A DNA stretch of 64,000 nt. It comes from Anadara kagoshimensis. Its lineage: Eukaryota; Mollusca; Bivalvia; Arcoida; Arcidae. The notes under the pieces were generated by a model that was not told the DNA's origin, did no database searches, and saw only the letters and a list, made by a program, of their open reading frames with translations. The stretch lies in the NCBI GenBank assembly GCA_021292105.1, contig CM037861.1:28420545-28484544 (forward strand), written 5' to 3'. Below, one piece after another: positions 10,139 to 24,200 of this stretch. Position 1 is the stretch's first letter. The number at the start of each line of letters is the position of its first letter. The translations under genes and the position numbers were made by a program.

Positions 10139-13100
10139 TATAGGCGAAGGTGCAGAAAACTTGCTTGTACGTTGCGCTGATGGCATTATACAGCAGGGTT
10201 CTTTGGGGTGCAAAGGAGGAAATGTGTAAAAAGTTGGAAATTGAAGAAAAAAGAACAAAATGTTGTTGATAATAAAAAATGTACATTTTCGGTAAAGTTG
10301 TAGACAATCGGAAAAATTGTATTTATATGAAAATGCATGATGTTGAAGTTGGTATGTGCAGTGTGTTTTCTTTTCATATAAGTGAGTGGGGGCGTGCACA
10401 TAAAGGCACGCTCGCGTACGCACATAGCGACGAATTGTGTATTGGGTTAATTGCTCTTTGCAAGCAATCCTAACTGTACTACAACTGTTAAGCCTATACT
10501 CCCACTTGTGATCGAGTACTCATCAATCACCCTATTCTACTAACCTGAAAAGCGGCTCGCTTTTTTCTTTTCTCATGTTTGACTTATGTTTTCTCAAACA
10601 AACAATAAAACTGTGTGTTGTGTGAAACGACACTATTTCTATCAAACTCTAAGAGACAAAACAAATCAGAAGTTGCAATACACGTTTTTCAATTATTATT
10701 GTAATTTTGGTAATTTCGGAAAACTGCTTTGTTACTGTTTTGTTGCCAAAACACTTAAAAATACACTCAAAAATTCCTTAAATCACTTTTACACGCTTCG
10801 TCGGACTTACGTTTTTGATAACATACATTGCGGGTCATGCACAGTACAGGCCTGTCGAAAGTTTAACATTAAGATAACGAAATTGTACCGTTTATCTCGG
10901 CCCCTCGTTAGCTACATTTCCACAGCTTTTTGGCAGCTTGGCAGTTGTTATCTATCTCTCTCGTCGGAATTACGTTTTGATACCATATATTACAGGGCAT
11001 GTACAGTACAGGTCTGTCGAAAGTTTAACATTTAAGAAATTGTACCGTTTCTCTCGGTCTCTCGTTAGTTACATTTCCACAGCTTTTTTGGCAGCTTGGA
11101 AGCTGTTATCCATCTCTCTCGCCGGACTTACGTTTTTATAACATATTTATAACATATTTTACGGGTCAAGTAAAGTACAGGTCTGTCGAAAGTTTAATAT
11201 TAAGATAACGAAATTGTACCGTTTATCTCGGCCCGTCGTTAGCTACATTTCTACAACTTTTTGGCAGCAGTTATCTATCTTGACAGTTTTTCGGTCAATA
11301 AAAATCCATATCTCGGCCACTCGGTTGCCGATTTTCACTACTTTTTCTTAGCTTATTTAAGTATTAAACTTTCGACAGGTCTGTACTTTACATGCGGACG
11401 GGACATTTTGCGTAATTTTGAAAACGCTAAACGGACATTCACTGATGCCCGGAATAATTTTTTGCGATATTGACTGTGACGTCATAGATCTAGAGAGGAT
11501 GCTCTTCTCTATGACGCCACAATAAGTTCTTTCTATGACGCCACAATCGATTCTTAGTAACGGGATCGAACCCGAAATTCTTATGTTTTTCTACCTCTGT
11601 TCATGCATTCAGCGCAATCAGCAAAGTGTGAATAAAACAAAATGTAACTTAACAATCGCTAAAAGGAGTTGAGTTGAGTTGAGTAATGGTGTTTATTAAC
11701 CAAGTCAAGAATATTTCACTTATATCGAGACGTCGCCAGTTGAGTAATGGTGTTTATTGACCCAGTCAAGAATATTTCACGTATATCGAGACGTCGCCAG
11801 CTATAGGCGAAGGTGCAGAAAACTTGCTTGTACGTTGCGCTGATGGCATTATACAGCAGGGTTCTTTGGGGTGCAAAGGAGGAAATGTGTAAAAAGTTGG
11901 AAATTGAAGAAAAAAGAACAAAATGTTGTTGATAATAAAAAATGTACATTTTCGGTAAAGTTGTAGACAATCGGAAAAATTGTATTTATATGAAAATGCA
12001 TGATGTTGAAGTTGGTATGTGCAGTGTGTTTTCTTTTCATATAAGTGAGTGGGGGCGTGCACATAAAGGCACGCTCGCGTACGCACATAGCCACGAATTG
12101 TGTATTGGGTTAATTGCTCTTTGCAAGCAATCCTAACTGTACTACAACTGTTAAGCCTATACTCCCACTTGTGATCGAGTACTCATCAATCACCCTATTC
12201 CACTAACGAAAAGCGGCTCGCTTTTTTCTTTTCTCATGTTTGACTTATGTTTTTCAAACAAACAATAAAACTGTGTGTTGTGTGAAACGACACTATTTCT
12301 ATCAAACTCTAAGAGACAAAACAAATCAGAAGTTGCAATACACGTTTTTCAATTATTATTGTAATTTTGGTAATTTCGGAAAACTGCTTTGTTACTGTTT
12401 TGTTGCCAAAACACTTAAAAATACACTCAAAAATTCCTTAAATCACTTTTACACGCTTCGTCGGACTTACGTTTTTGATAACATACATTGCGGGTCATGC
12501 ACAGTACAGGCCTGTCGAAAGTTTAACATTAAGATAACGAAATTGTACCGTTTATCTCGGCCCCTCGTTAGCTACATTTCCACAGCTTTTTGGCAGCTTG
12601 GCAGTTGTTATCTATCTCTCTCGTCGGAATTACGTTTTGATACCATATATTACAGGGCATGTACAGTACAGGTCTGTCGAAAGTTTAACATTTAAGAAAT
12701 TGTACCGTTTCTCTCGGTCTCTCGTTAGTTACATTTCCACAGCTTTTTTGGCAGCTTGGAAGCTGTTATCCATCTCTCTCGCCGGACTTACGTTTTTATA
12801 ACATATTTATAACATATTTTACGGGTCAAGTAAAGTACAGGTCTGTCGAAAGTTTAATATTAAGATAACGAAATTGTACCGTTTATCTCGGCCCGTCGTT
12901 AGCTACATTTCTACAACTTTTTGGCAGCAGTTATCTATCTCTTGACAGTTTTTCGGTCAATAAAAATCCATATCTCGGCCACTCGGTTGCCGATTTTCAC
13001 TACTTTTTCTTAGCTTATTTAAGTATTAAACTTTCGACAGGTCTGTACTTTACATGCGGACGGGACATTTTGCGTAATTTTGAAAACGCTAAAACGGACA

Positions 13101-16100
13101 TTCACTGATGCCCGGAATAATTTTTTGCGATATTGACTGTGACGTCATAGATCTAGAGAGGATGCTCTTCTCTATGACGCCACAATAAGTTCTTTCTATG
13201 ACGCCACAATCGATTCTTAGTAACGGGATCGAACCCGAAATTCTTATGTTTTTCTACCTCTGTTCATGCATTCAGCGCAATCAGCAAAGTGTGAATAAAA
13301 CAAAATGTAACTTAACAATCGCTAAAAGGAGTTGAGTTGAGTTGAGTAATGGTGTTTATTAACCAAGTCAAGAATATTTCACTTATATCGAGACGTCGCC
13401 AGTTGAGTAATGGTGTTTATTGACCCAGTCAAGAATATTTCACGTATATCGAGACGTCGCCAGCTATAGGCGAAGGTGCAGAAAACTTGCTTGTACGTTG
13501 CGCTGATGGCATTATACAGCAGGGTTCTTTGGGGTGCAAAGGAGGAAATGTGTAAAAAGTTGGAAATTGAAGAAAAAAGAACAAAATGTTGTTGATAATA
13601 AAAAATGTACATTTTCGGTAAAGTTGTAGACAATCGGAAAAATTGTATTTATATGAAAATGCATGATGTTGAAGTTGGTATGTGCAGTGTGTTTTCTTTT
13701 CATATAAGTGAGTGGGGGCGTGCACATAAAGGCACGCTCGCGTACGCACATAGCGACGAATTGTGTATTGGGTTAATTGCTCTTTGCAAGCAATCCTAAC
13801 TGTACTACAACTGTTAAGCCTATACTCCCACTTGTGATCGAGTACTCATCAATCACCCTATTCCACTAACGGGAAAAGCGGCTCGCTTTTTTCTTTTCTC
13901 ATGTTTGACTTATGTTTTCTCAAACAAACAATAAAACTGTGTGTTGTGTGAAACGACACTATTTCTATCAAACTCTAAGAGACAAAACAAATCAGAAGTT
14001 GCAATACACGTTTTTCAATTATTATTGTAATTTTGGTAATTTCGGAAAACTGCTTTGTTACTGTTTTGTTGCCAAAACACTTAAAAATACACTCAAAAAT
14101 TCCTTAAATCACTTTTACACGCTTCGTCGGACTTACGTTTTTGATAACATACATTGCGGGTCATGCACAGTACAGGCCTGTCGAAAGTTTAACATTAAGA
14201 TAACGAAATTGTACCGTTTATCTCGGCCCCTCGTTAGCTACATTTCCACAGCTTTTTGGCAGCTTGGCAGTTGTTATCTATCTCTCTCGTCGGAATTACG
14301 TTTTGATACCATATATTACAGGGCATGTACAGTACAGGTCTGTCGAAAGTTTAACATTTAAGAAATTGTACCGTTTCTCTCGGTCTCTCGTTAGTTACAT
14401 TTCCACAGCTTTTTTGGCAGCTTGGAAGCTGTTATCCATCTCTCTCGCCGGACTTACGTTTTTATAACATATTTATAACATATTTTACGGGTCAAGTAAA
14501 GTACAGGTCTGTCGAAAGTTTAATATTAAGATAACGAAATTGTACCGTTTATCTCGGCCCGTCGTTAGCTACATTTCTACAACTTTTTGGCAGCAGTTAT
14601 CTATCTCTTGACAGTTTTTCGGTCAATAAAAATCCATATCTCGGCCACTCGGTTGCCGATTTTCACTACTTTTTCTTAGCTTATTTAAGTATTAAACTTT
14701 CGACAGGTCTGTACTTTACATGCGGACGGGACATTTTGCGTAATTTTGAAAACGCTAAAACGGACATTCACTGATGCCCGGAATAATTTTTTGCGATATT
14801 GACTGTGACGTCATAGATCTAGAGAGGATGCTCTTCTCTATGACGCCACAATAAGTTCTTTCTATGACGCCACAATCGATTCTTAGTAACGGGATCGAAC
14901 CCGAAATTCTTATGTTTTTCTACCTCTGTTCATGCATTCAGCGCAATCAGCAAAGTGTGAATAAAACAAAATGTAACTTAACAATCGCTAAAAGGAGTTG
15001 AGTTGAGTTGAGTAATGGTGTTTATTAACCAAGTCAAGAATATTTCACTTATATCGAGACGTCGCCAGTTGAGTAATGGTGTTTATTGACCCAGTCAAGA
15101 ATATTTCACGTATATCGAGACGTCGCCAGCTATAGGCGAAGGTGCAGAAAACTTGCTTGTACGTTGCGCTGATGGCATTATACAGCAGGGTTCTTTGGGG
15201 TGCAAAGGAGGAAATGTGTAAAAAGTTGGAAATTGAAGAAAAAAGAACAAAATGTTGTTGATAATAAAAAATGTACATTTTCGGTAAAGTTGTAGACAAT
15301 CGGAAAAATTGTATTTATATGAAAATGCATGATGTTGAAGTTGGTATGTGCAGTGTGTTTTCTTTTCATATAAGTGAGTGGGGGCGTGCACATAAAGGCA
15401 CGCTCGCGTACGCACATAGCGACGAATTGTGTATTGGGTTAATTGCTCTTTGCAAGCAATCCTAACTATACTACAACTGTTAAGCCTATACTCCCACTTG
15501 TGATCGAGTACTCATCAATCACCCTATTCCACTAACGGGAAAAGCGGCTCGCCTTTTTTATTTTCTCATGTTTGACTTATGTTTTCTCAAACAAACAATA
15601 AAACTGTGTGTTGTGTGAAACGACACTATTTCTATCAAACTCTAAGAGACAAAACAAATCAGAAGTTGCAATACACGTTTTTCAATTATTATTGTAATTT
15701 TGGTAATTTCGGAAAACTGCTTTGTTACTGTTTTGTTGCCAAAACACTTAAAAATACACTCAAAAATTCCTTAAATCAATTTTACACGCTTCGTCGGACT
15801 TACGTTTTTGATAACATACATTGCGGGTCATGCACAGTACAGGCCTGTCGAAAGTTTAACATTAAGATAACGAAATTGTACCGTTTATCTCGGCCCCTCG
15901 TTAGCTACATTTCCACAGCTTTTTGGCAGCTTGGCAGTTGTTATCTATCTCTCTCGTCGGAATTACGTTTTGATACCATATATTACAGGGCATGTACAGT
16001 ACAGGTCTGTCGAAAGTTTAACATTTAAGAAATTGTACCGTTTCTCTCGGTCTCTCGTTAGTTACATTTCCACAGCTTTTTTTGGCAGCTTGGAAGCTGT

Positions 16101-18610
16101 TATCCATCTCTCTCGCCGGACTTACGTTTTTATAACATATTTATAACATATTTTACGGGTCAAGTAAAGTACAGGTCTGTCGAAAGTTTAATATTAAGAT
16201 AACGAAATTGTACCGTTTATCTCGGCCCGTCGTTAGCTACATTTCTACAACTTTTTGGCAGCAGTTATCTATCTCTTGACAGTTTTTCGGTCAATAAAAA
16301 TCCATATCTCGGCCACTCGGTTGCCGATTTTCACTACTTTTTCTTAGCTTATTTAAGTATTAAACTTTCGACAGGTCTGTACTTTACATGCGGACGGGAC
16401 ATTTTGCGTAATTTTGAAAACGCTAAAACGGACATTCACTGATGCCCGGAATAATTTTTTGCGATATTGACTGTGACGTCATAGATCTAGAGAGGATGCT
16501 CTTCTCTATGACGCCACAATAAGTTCTTTCTATGACGCCACAATCGATTCTTAGTAACGGGATCGAACCCGAAATTCTTATGTTTTTCTACCTCTGTTCA
16601 TGCATTCAGCGCAATCAGCAAAGTGTGAATAAAACAAAATGTAACTTAACAATCGCTAAAAGGAGTTGAGTTGAGTTGAGTAATGGTGTTTATTAACCAA
16701 GTCAAGAATATTTCACTTATATCGAGACGTCGCCAGTTGAGTAATGGTGTTTATTGACCCAGTCAAGAATATTTCACGTATATCGAGACGTCGCCAGCTA
16801 TAGGCGAAGGTGCAGAAAACTTGCTTGTACGTTGCGCTGATGGCATTATACAGCAGGGTTCTTTGGGGTGCAAAGGAGGAAATGTGTAAAAAGTTGGAAA
16901 TTGAAGAAAAAAGAACAAAATGTTGTTGATAATAAAAAATGTACATTTTCCAGTAGGATAGCCAACCCGGCCAGCGCATTGATTCATCAAACAAAATTTC
17001 ACGCGCAGACAAAGTGAAAAAATTGTCAAAAATTTGAATTCACTCGAGGCGGTAAAATTACATAATATTTATTTCACTGCGAGTTTTTAATACTATTTGT
17101 AGTATTTTATCGTCTTTTGAGGACAAAAGTAAGTCATTAAAGACGATTTTTATCAAAGTCGGTGAGAATTTAACAATTTAAATCGTAATTGAATGTGAGG
17201 CACCGGCGAAAAATTGAAAATTGAAACTTTAAAAAATATCATTCTGTGTACACAGTTCCTCATGCACCAAAAATGTTTTTACGTGAACGGAAAGAACTTT
17301 TTCTCACGGTTATTTTGATGTATAATTTGTCAAATAATTTTCTTTACACAAAAAACGTACCAGTTTCAAATGTCGAAAAAATCGATGACATTGCCGGATT
17401 CTCGATCATGGGCCGCCCCCTTTCCGGCTAATTTGACACAGAAAAAATGCTAAGACAACTTCCTTATTGTATGTAATGTATAAATTTGATAATCGAGAGA
17501 CGCTGTGGAGATATTTTTGTTGAAATAAAGTAAGTTTTTCCTTAAAAATATTGTATTTTCGCTCCATTTCTCGTCTAATCTGCCGATTTTTTGGAACTAC
17601 TTCCAGTCGGACATATTTGATTAGCCTTCGTCCCGCTTCGATCACAATTTTAGCATACAGAAAATGTCATTGTGTATTTTGGACAAAATAGTCAAGCTTT
17701 TTTGCCTTATTTGTCATGTATGATCGATCTGCATGGCTGTCGAACACATTAGATACGCATGTGTTCTAATTTTACCCATATGGACTCGGGATCTGTGCCA
17801 ATACAGTGTACAGTGCAACCTGCTCATGTAGGGCTAGTTAGGGACTCAGAATTACTGAAAATTACCAACTGATTTTGCTTTGCTGGCAAAATATAAACAG
17901 GACCTGTCTGTCATATCAGTACATATCATTGGATAAATAAGCTAACATCCGAAAAAAGGGTTAGACTGGATTTTTCTTTATGAAATATTTCCCAAAATGA
18001 GGAAACATCTCCCATGTTAGTTTAGCCAGAGTCAACACAACATTGGTCTTTATTATTTAAATTTTTGTTTCTGTTCTGATGCCAATAACCCCGGCATTAT
18101 TATTTTGGTACAATTTAGACATGAAAAATTGATTATATTGCTTCATTAAAAGTTTAAGTCAACTTGACATAGCACAAATAACATTTAAAATAGACTATGT
18201 GGAAGTAGGGAATAGGAAAAGTTAATACTAATCATGACTTGGTTAAAAATTTAACTCCTTATTATAATTATTAAATACAGATCTGTAAAATATTTAGGAA
18301 TTTCAGTAATTTCTGTAAAATTGTAAAATTCTGATAAATAAATACCACCTTCTTTCAGGAAAATTCATGGGAACTGGTTTGATAATAACATTAAGAAATA
18401 AGTTGATGCAAATGCAGTGAAATCCATGACACAGTGGATCCAAATGGGCATTATTAGTTTGAACGAATTCAAAATAATTGTAACACACGGGCCTATTCCA
18501 GATTTATTGATTTATCAGTTAAATTTAGAATTGATTGGTTGGTATACACACTCCATTCAAGATTATTTCACTTATAATCAGGTAAATGAGATTAAGGGGG
18601 AAACTAAGTA

Positions 18611-18765
18611 CAGGGATGAAGATTTGCAGGGGCCCAGTAGCCAATGGCTTCTAAAATCCAGTGTGGGTCACTTAATGTTTACACATTTAAGCCATTTATT
18701 ACTGTTACAAATTCTTTTATGAAGTGAGCTGGCCCCAAACTCAAAATAGTTAGGCTTCATCCCTG
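18611..18765 (-). mobile_element. MITE with CAGGGATGAAG termini (copy 1, nested)
   Basis: Begins CAGGGATGAAG and ends CTTCATCCCTG, about 155 bp, nested in the 4.3-kb element. Two further copies lie at 52303-52456 and 61614-61772; this one is in the opposite orientation. All share an internal GGGGCCCAG word. CAGGG-type ends are common in hAT elements, but no 8-bp target duplication is visible here. Confidence 0.7.
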
Positions 18766-19977
18766 AGGTAAAACACCCCTCAACAAGAGAACTGGCAAAC
18801 TTTCTGACATAGTAAGATTTTAACCTATGCTGTTACCTTTATGCCACACTTTAGACAAGGGTGCATGAAAAGCATTTCATGTGGTAAAAAAAGAGGTATT
18901 CAGTATCAAGAGAAGCATTCAATTCATAAATGTGTAATGGTATATAATTCCAAGTATGTTAAGGATATTGCTATGTGTTGATTTTTTAATTCTATATAAA
19001 ATGAAACATTCATAAATGTCTGATGATATCTAGTTCCTAGTGTATTAAAGATATTGTTATGTTTTAATTTTACATGAAATGAGACATTCAACATTATTAC
19101 AATTTACAAAGTTGATTTAGTCACACATAATACATTTTTCTTTGTAAAATGTTCCATTATGTGTAAACAGTAATAACCATGAGTGTTCATTCTAGGATTT
19201 TTTCAGATGGGTTCATTTCTAATAAATTTCCTCTAATAACAAGTTTAATAACATCAATAAATTTGCATACATCTAATGTTTGATGTGACTTGTAGTCTTT
19301 TAGGCTGATGTAAAAGCTTTTGTAATGAAGTATTTAAAAGTTTCATATAATGTAGCTTTTATATATGACAATGCTATCAAATATTTTGAACTTGCATTTG
19401 AAATCTAATTTCAAATGTGGCCCACTATGGCCTTTACAATGGTGACATTTGGCAAAATAAAGGATCAACAGCCCCTTTCTAGAATGAACACTGCCATATG
19501 ATCCCATAGTTTTTGATTTATTTGTAAATGATTTATCTATTTATCACAGCCAGAACAACTAGAAAGTACCTGTTCCCCATAAAATCACCTATTTGTGTAG
19601 TTTCTAAATTATATTTGATAATTTAGACTATTTTAGTCCTTTTAAATGCTATTATGGCCCACTTGTCATTCATTTAACAAACAACAATATGACAAAAACT
19701 ATCTGCCTGTTCATAATTTTTTTTAACTTTTTAGTAATTCAATATCTTTTATTTTTTAAATGTTAATGTTGTTCATATAAAAATATTTGTTTTATTTTTC
19801 CAAAAAATATCTGAGGTTGCTTTCCATGGTACCCATGCCACATTTCATGTTAGTACCTTGAGGAAAGACAAAATGAAACTTATTTTGATCTCTTTTTATG
19901 TATTTACCCTATTTATCATCACTAACCTGCTCAACATACTGTGTCCCAGCTCTAATTTATTTCTCTGTAGAATGTCT

Positions 19978-20080
19978 GGTTATTTATTTATTTATTTATT
20001 TATTTATTAACTGCTGACATATTGTGTCCCAGCTCTAACTTATTTCTCTGTAGAATTTCTTATTTATTTATTTATTTATT

Positions 20081-20150
<70 letters not shown>

Positions 20151-20398
20151 TTAACTGCTGACATATTGTGTCCCAGTTCTAACTTATTTCTCTGAACAAT
20201 TTCTGATTTATTTATTTATTTATTTATTAACTGCTGACATATTGTGTCCCAGCTCTAACTTATTTCTCTGTAGAATTTATTTATTTATTTATTTATTAAC
20301 TGCTGACATATTGTGTCCCAGTTCTAACTTATTTCTCTGAACAATTTCTGATTTATTTATTTATTTATTTATCTAATAATTAATTTATTTATTTATCA
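19978..20398. repeat. Compound TTTA microsatellite / ~75-bp minisatellite
   Basis: Runs of ATTT alternate with a conserved ~50-base word containing AACTGCTGACATATTGTGTC, CCAG(C/T)TCTAACTTATT and TCTCTG(T/A). The word occurs at about 20008, 20152, 20229 and 20298, with a related form at 19930. The length of each TTTA run varies, which suggests slippage combined with unit duplication. Confidence 0.85.
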
Positions 20399-20473
20399 TC
20401 TCTAACCTGCTCATGCTGCTAGACATTTTGTAACCTGCCAGATGAGGATGCCTGTTGAAAAAAAATCGATAAA

Positions 20474-20670
20474 TACAGTACAGACATGTACAAAGTTTAG
20501 CACCCAGCTAACGCAGACAGCCTCGTTTGGTGTTTATATCGACAGCAGTTGCCATCTATCTCTCAGCAGCTTTTCGACCGCTACCTTTCCATACCTTGGG
20601 CACTCGGCAGTCGAGCTTTGACTTCTTTTGGTTTGCTTAGTGTTAAACTTTCGACAGGTCTGTACTGTAC
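20474..20670 (+). repeat. Diverged copy of the macrosatellite inverted-repeat segment inside the transposon
   Basis: Matches the order of the 212-bp monomer segment: an AGTACAGACATG...AAAGTTTA left arm, then GCAGTTGCCATCTATCTCTC, GGGCACTCGGCAGTCGA, and TTAAACTTTCGACAGGTCTG on the right. Divergence is far greater than between monomers, so this is an independent genomic copy carried in by the transposon. Confidence 0.6.
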
Positions 20671-21262
20671 ATTGCGTGTACTGTGTATACAGTAGACAGT
20701 TGACCTATATATTTGACACGGGGAACGTTGTTTACGTCATTACGTTGGAACAATGTTTATCAAGGTCGCAGCCATATTTGTTTTCATTGACAACAAGACG
20801 TACTGAAATCATGCTGTTGGATTTTTGCGATTTTCGCATATTTAACCCTCATGCACCAGGTACGATAATTTACTGGCGTATAATACAATAATTTTCTGAC
20901 ATTGTATTAAAATTTCTTGGAAAAGTATTCTTTACACAAAAAACGTACCAGTTTCAAAAATGGAGAAGAAATTTCTGTTGATTTCCAAAAGAAATCGGTT
21001 ATCGTCGGGATATCAGTAATTTTAAGTAAATGTGGCGTTTTATCTCGGACTTTTTGATACATGTAGAAAGTTTAGTTAATTCCTCACACGCTTGCATCAT
21101 ATTCGTAGCTAGAAATGTTAATTTTATGGTATAAAAACGATTCTGAAAATGGCGAATTTTTTTCGGGTTCAGACACTTGCCAAAAAGTAATCCCTTTTTA
21201 TTTACCGCGGAAGGTCTCAAATTTTAAAACCAACGCACAATTTGGACTTGGCTATCCTACTG

Positions 21263-24200
21263 TTCGGTAAAGTTGTAGACAATCGGAAAAATTGTATTTA
21301 TATGAAAATGCATGATGTTGAAGTTGGTATGTGCAGTGTGTTTTCTTTTCATATAAGTGAGTGGGGGCGTGCACATAAAGGCACGCTCGCGTACGCACAT
21401 AGCGACGAATTGTGTATTGGGTTAATTGCTCTTTGCAAGCAATCCTAACTGTACTACAACTGTTAAGCCTATACTCCCACTTGTGATCGAGTACTCATCA
21501 ATCACCCTATTCCACTAACGGGAAAAGCGGCTCGCTTTTTTCTTTTCTCATGTTTGACTTATGTTTTCTCAAACAAACAATAAAACTGTGTGTTGTGTGA
21601 AACGACACTATTTCTATCAAACTCTAAGAGACAAAACAAATCAGAAGTTGCAATACACGTTTTTCAATTATTATTGTAATTTTGGTAATTTCGGAAAACT
21701 GCTTTGTTACTGTTTTGTTGCCAAAACACTTAAAAATACACTCAAAAATTCCTTAAATCACTTTTACACGCTTCGTCGGACTTACGTTTTTGATAACATA
21801 CATTGCGGGTCATGCACAGTACAGGCCTGTCGAAAGTTTAACATTAAGATAACGAAATTGTACCGTTTATCTCGGCCCCTCGTTAGCTACATTTCCACAG
21901 CTTTTTGGCAGCTTGGCAGTTGTTATCTATCTCTCTCGTCGGAATTACGTTTTGATACCATATATTACAGGGCATGAACAGTACAGGTCTGTCGAAAGTT
22001 TAACATTTAAGAAATTGTACCGTTTCTCTCGGTCTCTCGTTAGTTACATTTCCACAGCTTTTTTGGCAGCTTGGAAGCTGTTATCCATCTCTCTCGCCGG
22101 ACTTACGTTTTTATAACATATTTATAACATATTTTACGGGTCAAGTAAAGTACAGGTCTGTCGAAAGTTTAATATTAAGATAACGAAATTGTACCGTTTA
22201 TCTCGGCCCGTCGTTAGCTACATTTCTACAACTTTTTGGCAGCAGTTATCTATCTCTTGACAGTTTTTCGGTCAATAAAAATCCATATCTCGGCCACTCG
22301 GTTGCCGATTTTCACTACTTTTTCTTAGCTTATTTAAGTATTAAACTTTCGACAGGTCTGTACTTTACATGCGGACGGGACATTTTGCGTAATTTTGAAA
22401 ACGCTAAAACGGACATTCACTGATGCCCGGAATAATTTTTTGCGATATTGACTGTGACGTCATAGATCTAGAGAGGATGCTCTTCTCTATGACGCCACAA
22501 TAAGTTCTTTCTATGACGCCACAATCGATTCTTAGTAACGGGATCGAACCCGAAATTCTTATGTTTTTCTACCTCTGTTCATGCATTCAGCGCAATCAGC
22601 AAAGTGTGAATAAAACAAAATGTAACTTAACAATCGCTAAAAGGAGTTGAGTTGAGTTGAGTAATGGTGTTTATTAACCAAGTCAAGAATATTTCACTTA
22701 TATCGAGACGTCGCCAGTTGAGTAATGGTGTTTATTGACCCAGTCAAGAATATTTCACGTATATCGAGACGTCGCCAGCTATAGGCGAAGGTGCAGAAAA
22801 CTTGCTTGTACGTTGCGCTGATGGCATTATACAGCAGGGTTCTTTGGGGTGCAAAGGAGGAAATGTGTAAAAAGTTGGAAATTGAAGAAAAAAGAACAAA
22901 ATGTTGTTGATAATAAAAAATGTACATTTTCGGTAAAGTTGTAGACAATCGGAAAAATTGTATTTATATGAAAATGCATGATGTTGAAGTTGGTATGTGC
23001 AGTGTGTTTTCTTTTCATATAAGTGAGTGGGGGCGTGCACATAAAGGCACGCTCGCGTACGCACATAGCGACGAATTGTGTATTGGGTTAATTGCTCTTT
23101 GCAAGCAATCCTAACTGTACTACAACTGTTAAGCCTATACTCCCACTTGTGATCGAGTACTCATCAATCACCCTATTCCACTAACGGGAAAAGCGGCTCG
23201 CTTTTTTCTTTTCTCATGTTTGACTTATGTTTTCTCAAACAAACAATAAAACTGTGTGTTGTGTGAAACGACACTATTTCTATCAAACTCTAAGAGACAA
23301 AACAAATCAGAAGTTGCAATACACGTTTTTCAATTATTATTGTAATTTTGGTAATTTCGGAAAACTGCTTTGTTACTGTTTTGTTGCCAAAACACTTAAA
23401 AATACACTCAAAAATTCCTTAAATCACTTTTACACGCTTCGTCGGACTTACGTTTTTGATAACATACATTGCGGGTCATGCACAGTACAGGCCTGTCGAA
23501 AGTTTAACATTAAGATAACGAAATTGTACCGTTTATCTCGGCCCCTCGTTAGCTACATTTCCACAGCTTTTTGGCAGCTTGGCAGTTGTTATCTATCTCT
23601 CTCGTCGGAATTACGTTTTGATACCATATATTACAGGGCATGTACAGTACAGGTCTGTCGAAAGTTTAACATTTAAGAAATTGTACCGTTTCTCTCGGTC
23701 TCTCGTTAGTTACATTTCCACAGCTTTTTTGGCAGCTTGGAAGCTGTTATCCATCTCTCTCGCCGGACTTACGTTTTTATAACATATTTATAACATATTT
23801 TACGGGTCAAGTAAAGTACAGGTCTGTCGAAAGTTTAATATTAAGATAACGAAATTGTACCGTTTATCTCGGCCCGTCGTTAGCTACATTTCTACAACTT
23901 TTTGGCAGCAGTTATCTATCTCTTGACAGTTTTTCGGTCAATAAAAATCCATATCTCGGCCACTCGGTTGCCGATTTTCACTACTTTTTCTTAGCTTATT
24001 TAAGTATTAAACTTTCGACAGGTCTGTACTTTACATGCGGACGGGACATTTTGCGTAATTTTGAAAACGCTAAAACGGACATTCACTGATGCCCGGAATA
24101 ATTTTTTGCGATATTGACTGTGACGTCATAGATCTAGAGAGGATGCTCTTCTCTATGACGCCACAATAAGTTCTTTCTATGACGCCACAATCGATTCTTA

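Larger units (their letters stand above)
8920..10585 (+). repeat. Reference macrosatellite monomer
   Basis: Used to describe the monomer. Order of parts: an AT-rich leader (8920-9132); three ~160-bp sub-repeats (9133-9614); an inverted-repeat-bounded segment overlapping the third (9510-9721); a hairpin with TGACGTCA (9812-9857); a short minus-strand match to the RNA polymerase III B-box consensus (GGTTCGATCC, complement of 9900-9909) with no A-box that I can see; a GAGTT run (10002-10020); a SINE-like piece present twice (10016-10138); and a CpG-rich stretch with GCACGCTCGCGTACG (about 10407-10421). Confidence 0.85.
7253..16950 (+). repeat. Macrosatellite block 1 (six monomers, the last one split)
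   Basis: Five complete monomers plus the first 1372 bp of a sixth, whose remainder resumes at 21263 after the transposon. This block carries the variant GGCAGCAGTTATC with TCTCTTGACAG near offset 700. It also shows small neighbouring differences: CGCTTAAAACGG at about 8095, CGCTTAAACGG at about 9760, CGCTAAACGG at about 11425, then CGCTAAAACGG. One monomer (15579) has CAATTTTACACG where the others have CACTTTTACACG. Confidence 0.85.
16951..21262. mobile_element. 4.3-kb TIR element inserted in a macrosatellite monomer
   Basis: Perfect 15-bp inverted termini, CAGTAGGATAGCCAA (16951-16965) and TTGGCTATCCTACTG (21248-21262), flanked by TTC on both sides (16948-16950, 21263-21265). Removing the element and one TTC restores an intact monomer, which proves the insertion. 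A 3-bp target duplication is seen in several DNA-transposon superfamilies (for example CACTA, PIF/Harbinger, Zator) and the termini alone do not decide. No transposase frame is present, so the element is non-autonomous. Inside, a word TTTACACAAAAAACGTACC occurs near both ends (17343 and 20931). The interior also carries a hAT-like MITE, a TTTA-rich array and a diverged macrosatellite segment. Stretches 17450-18610 and 18766-19977 hold nothing recognisable. Confidence 0.85.
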
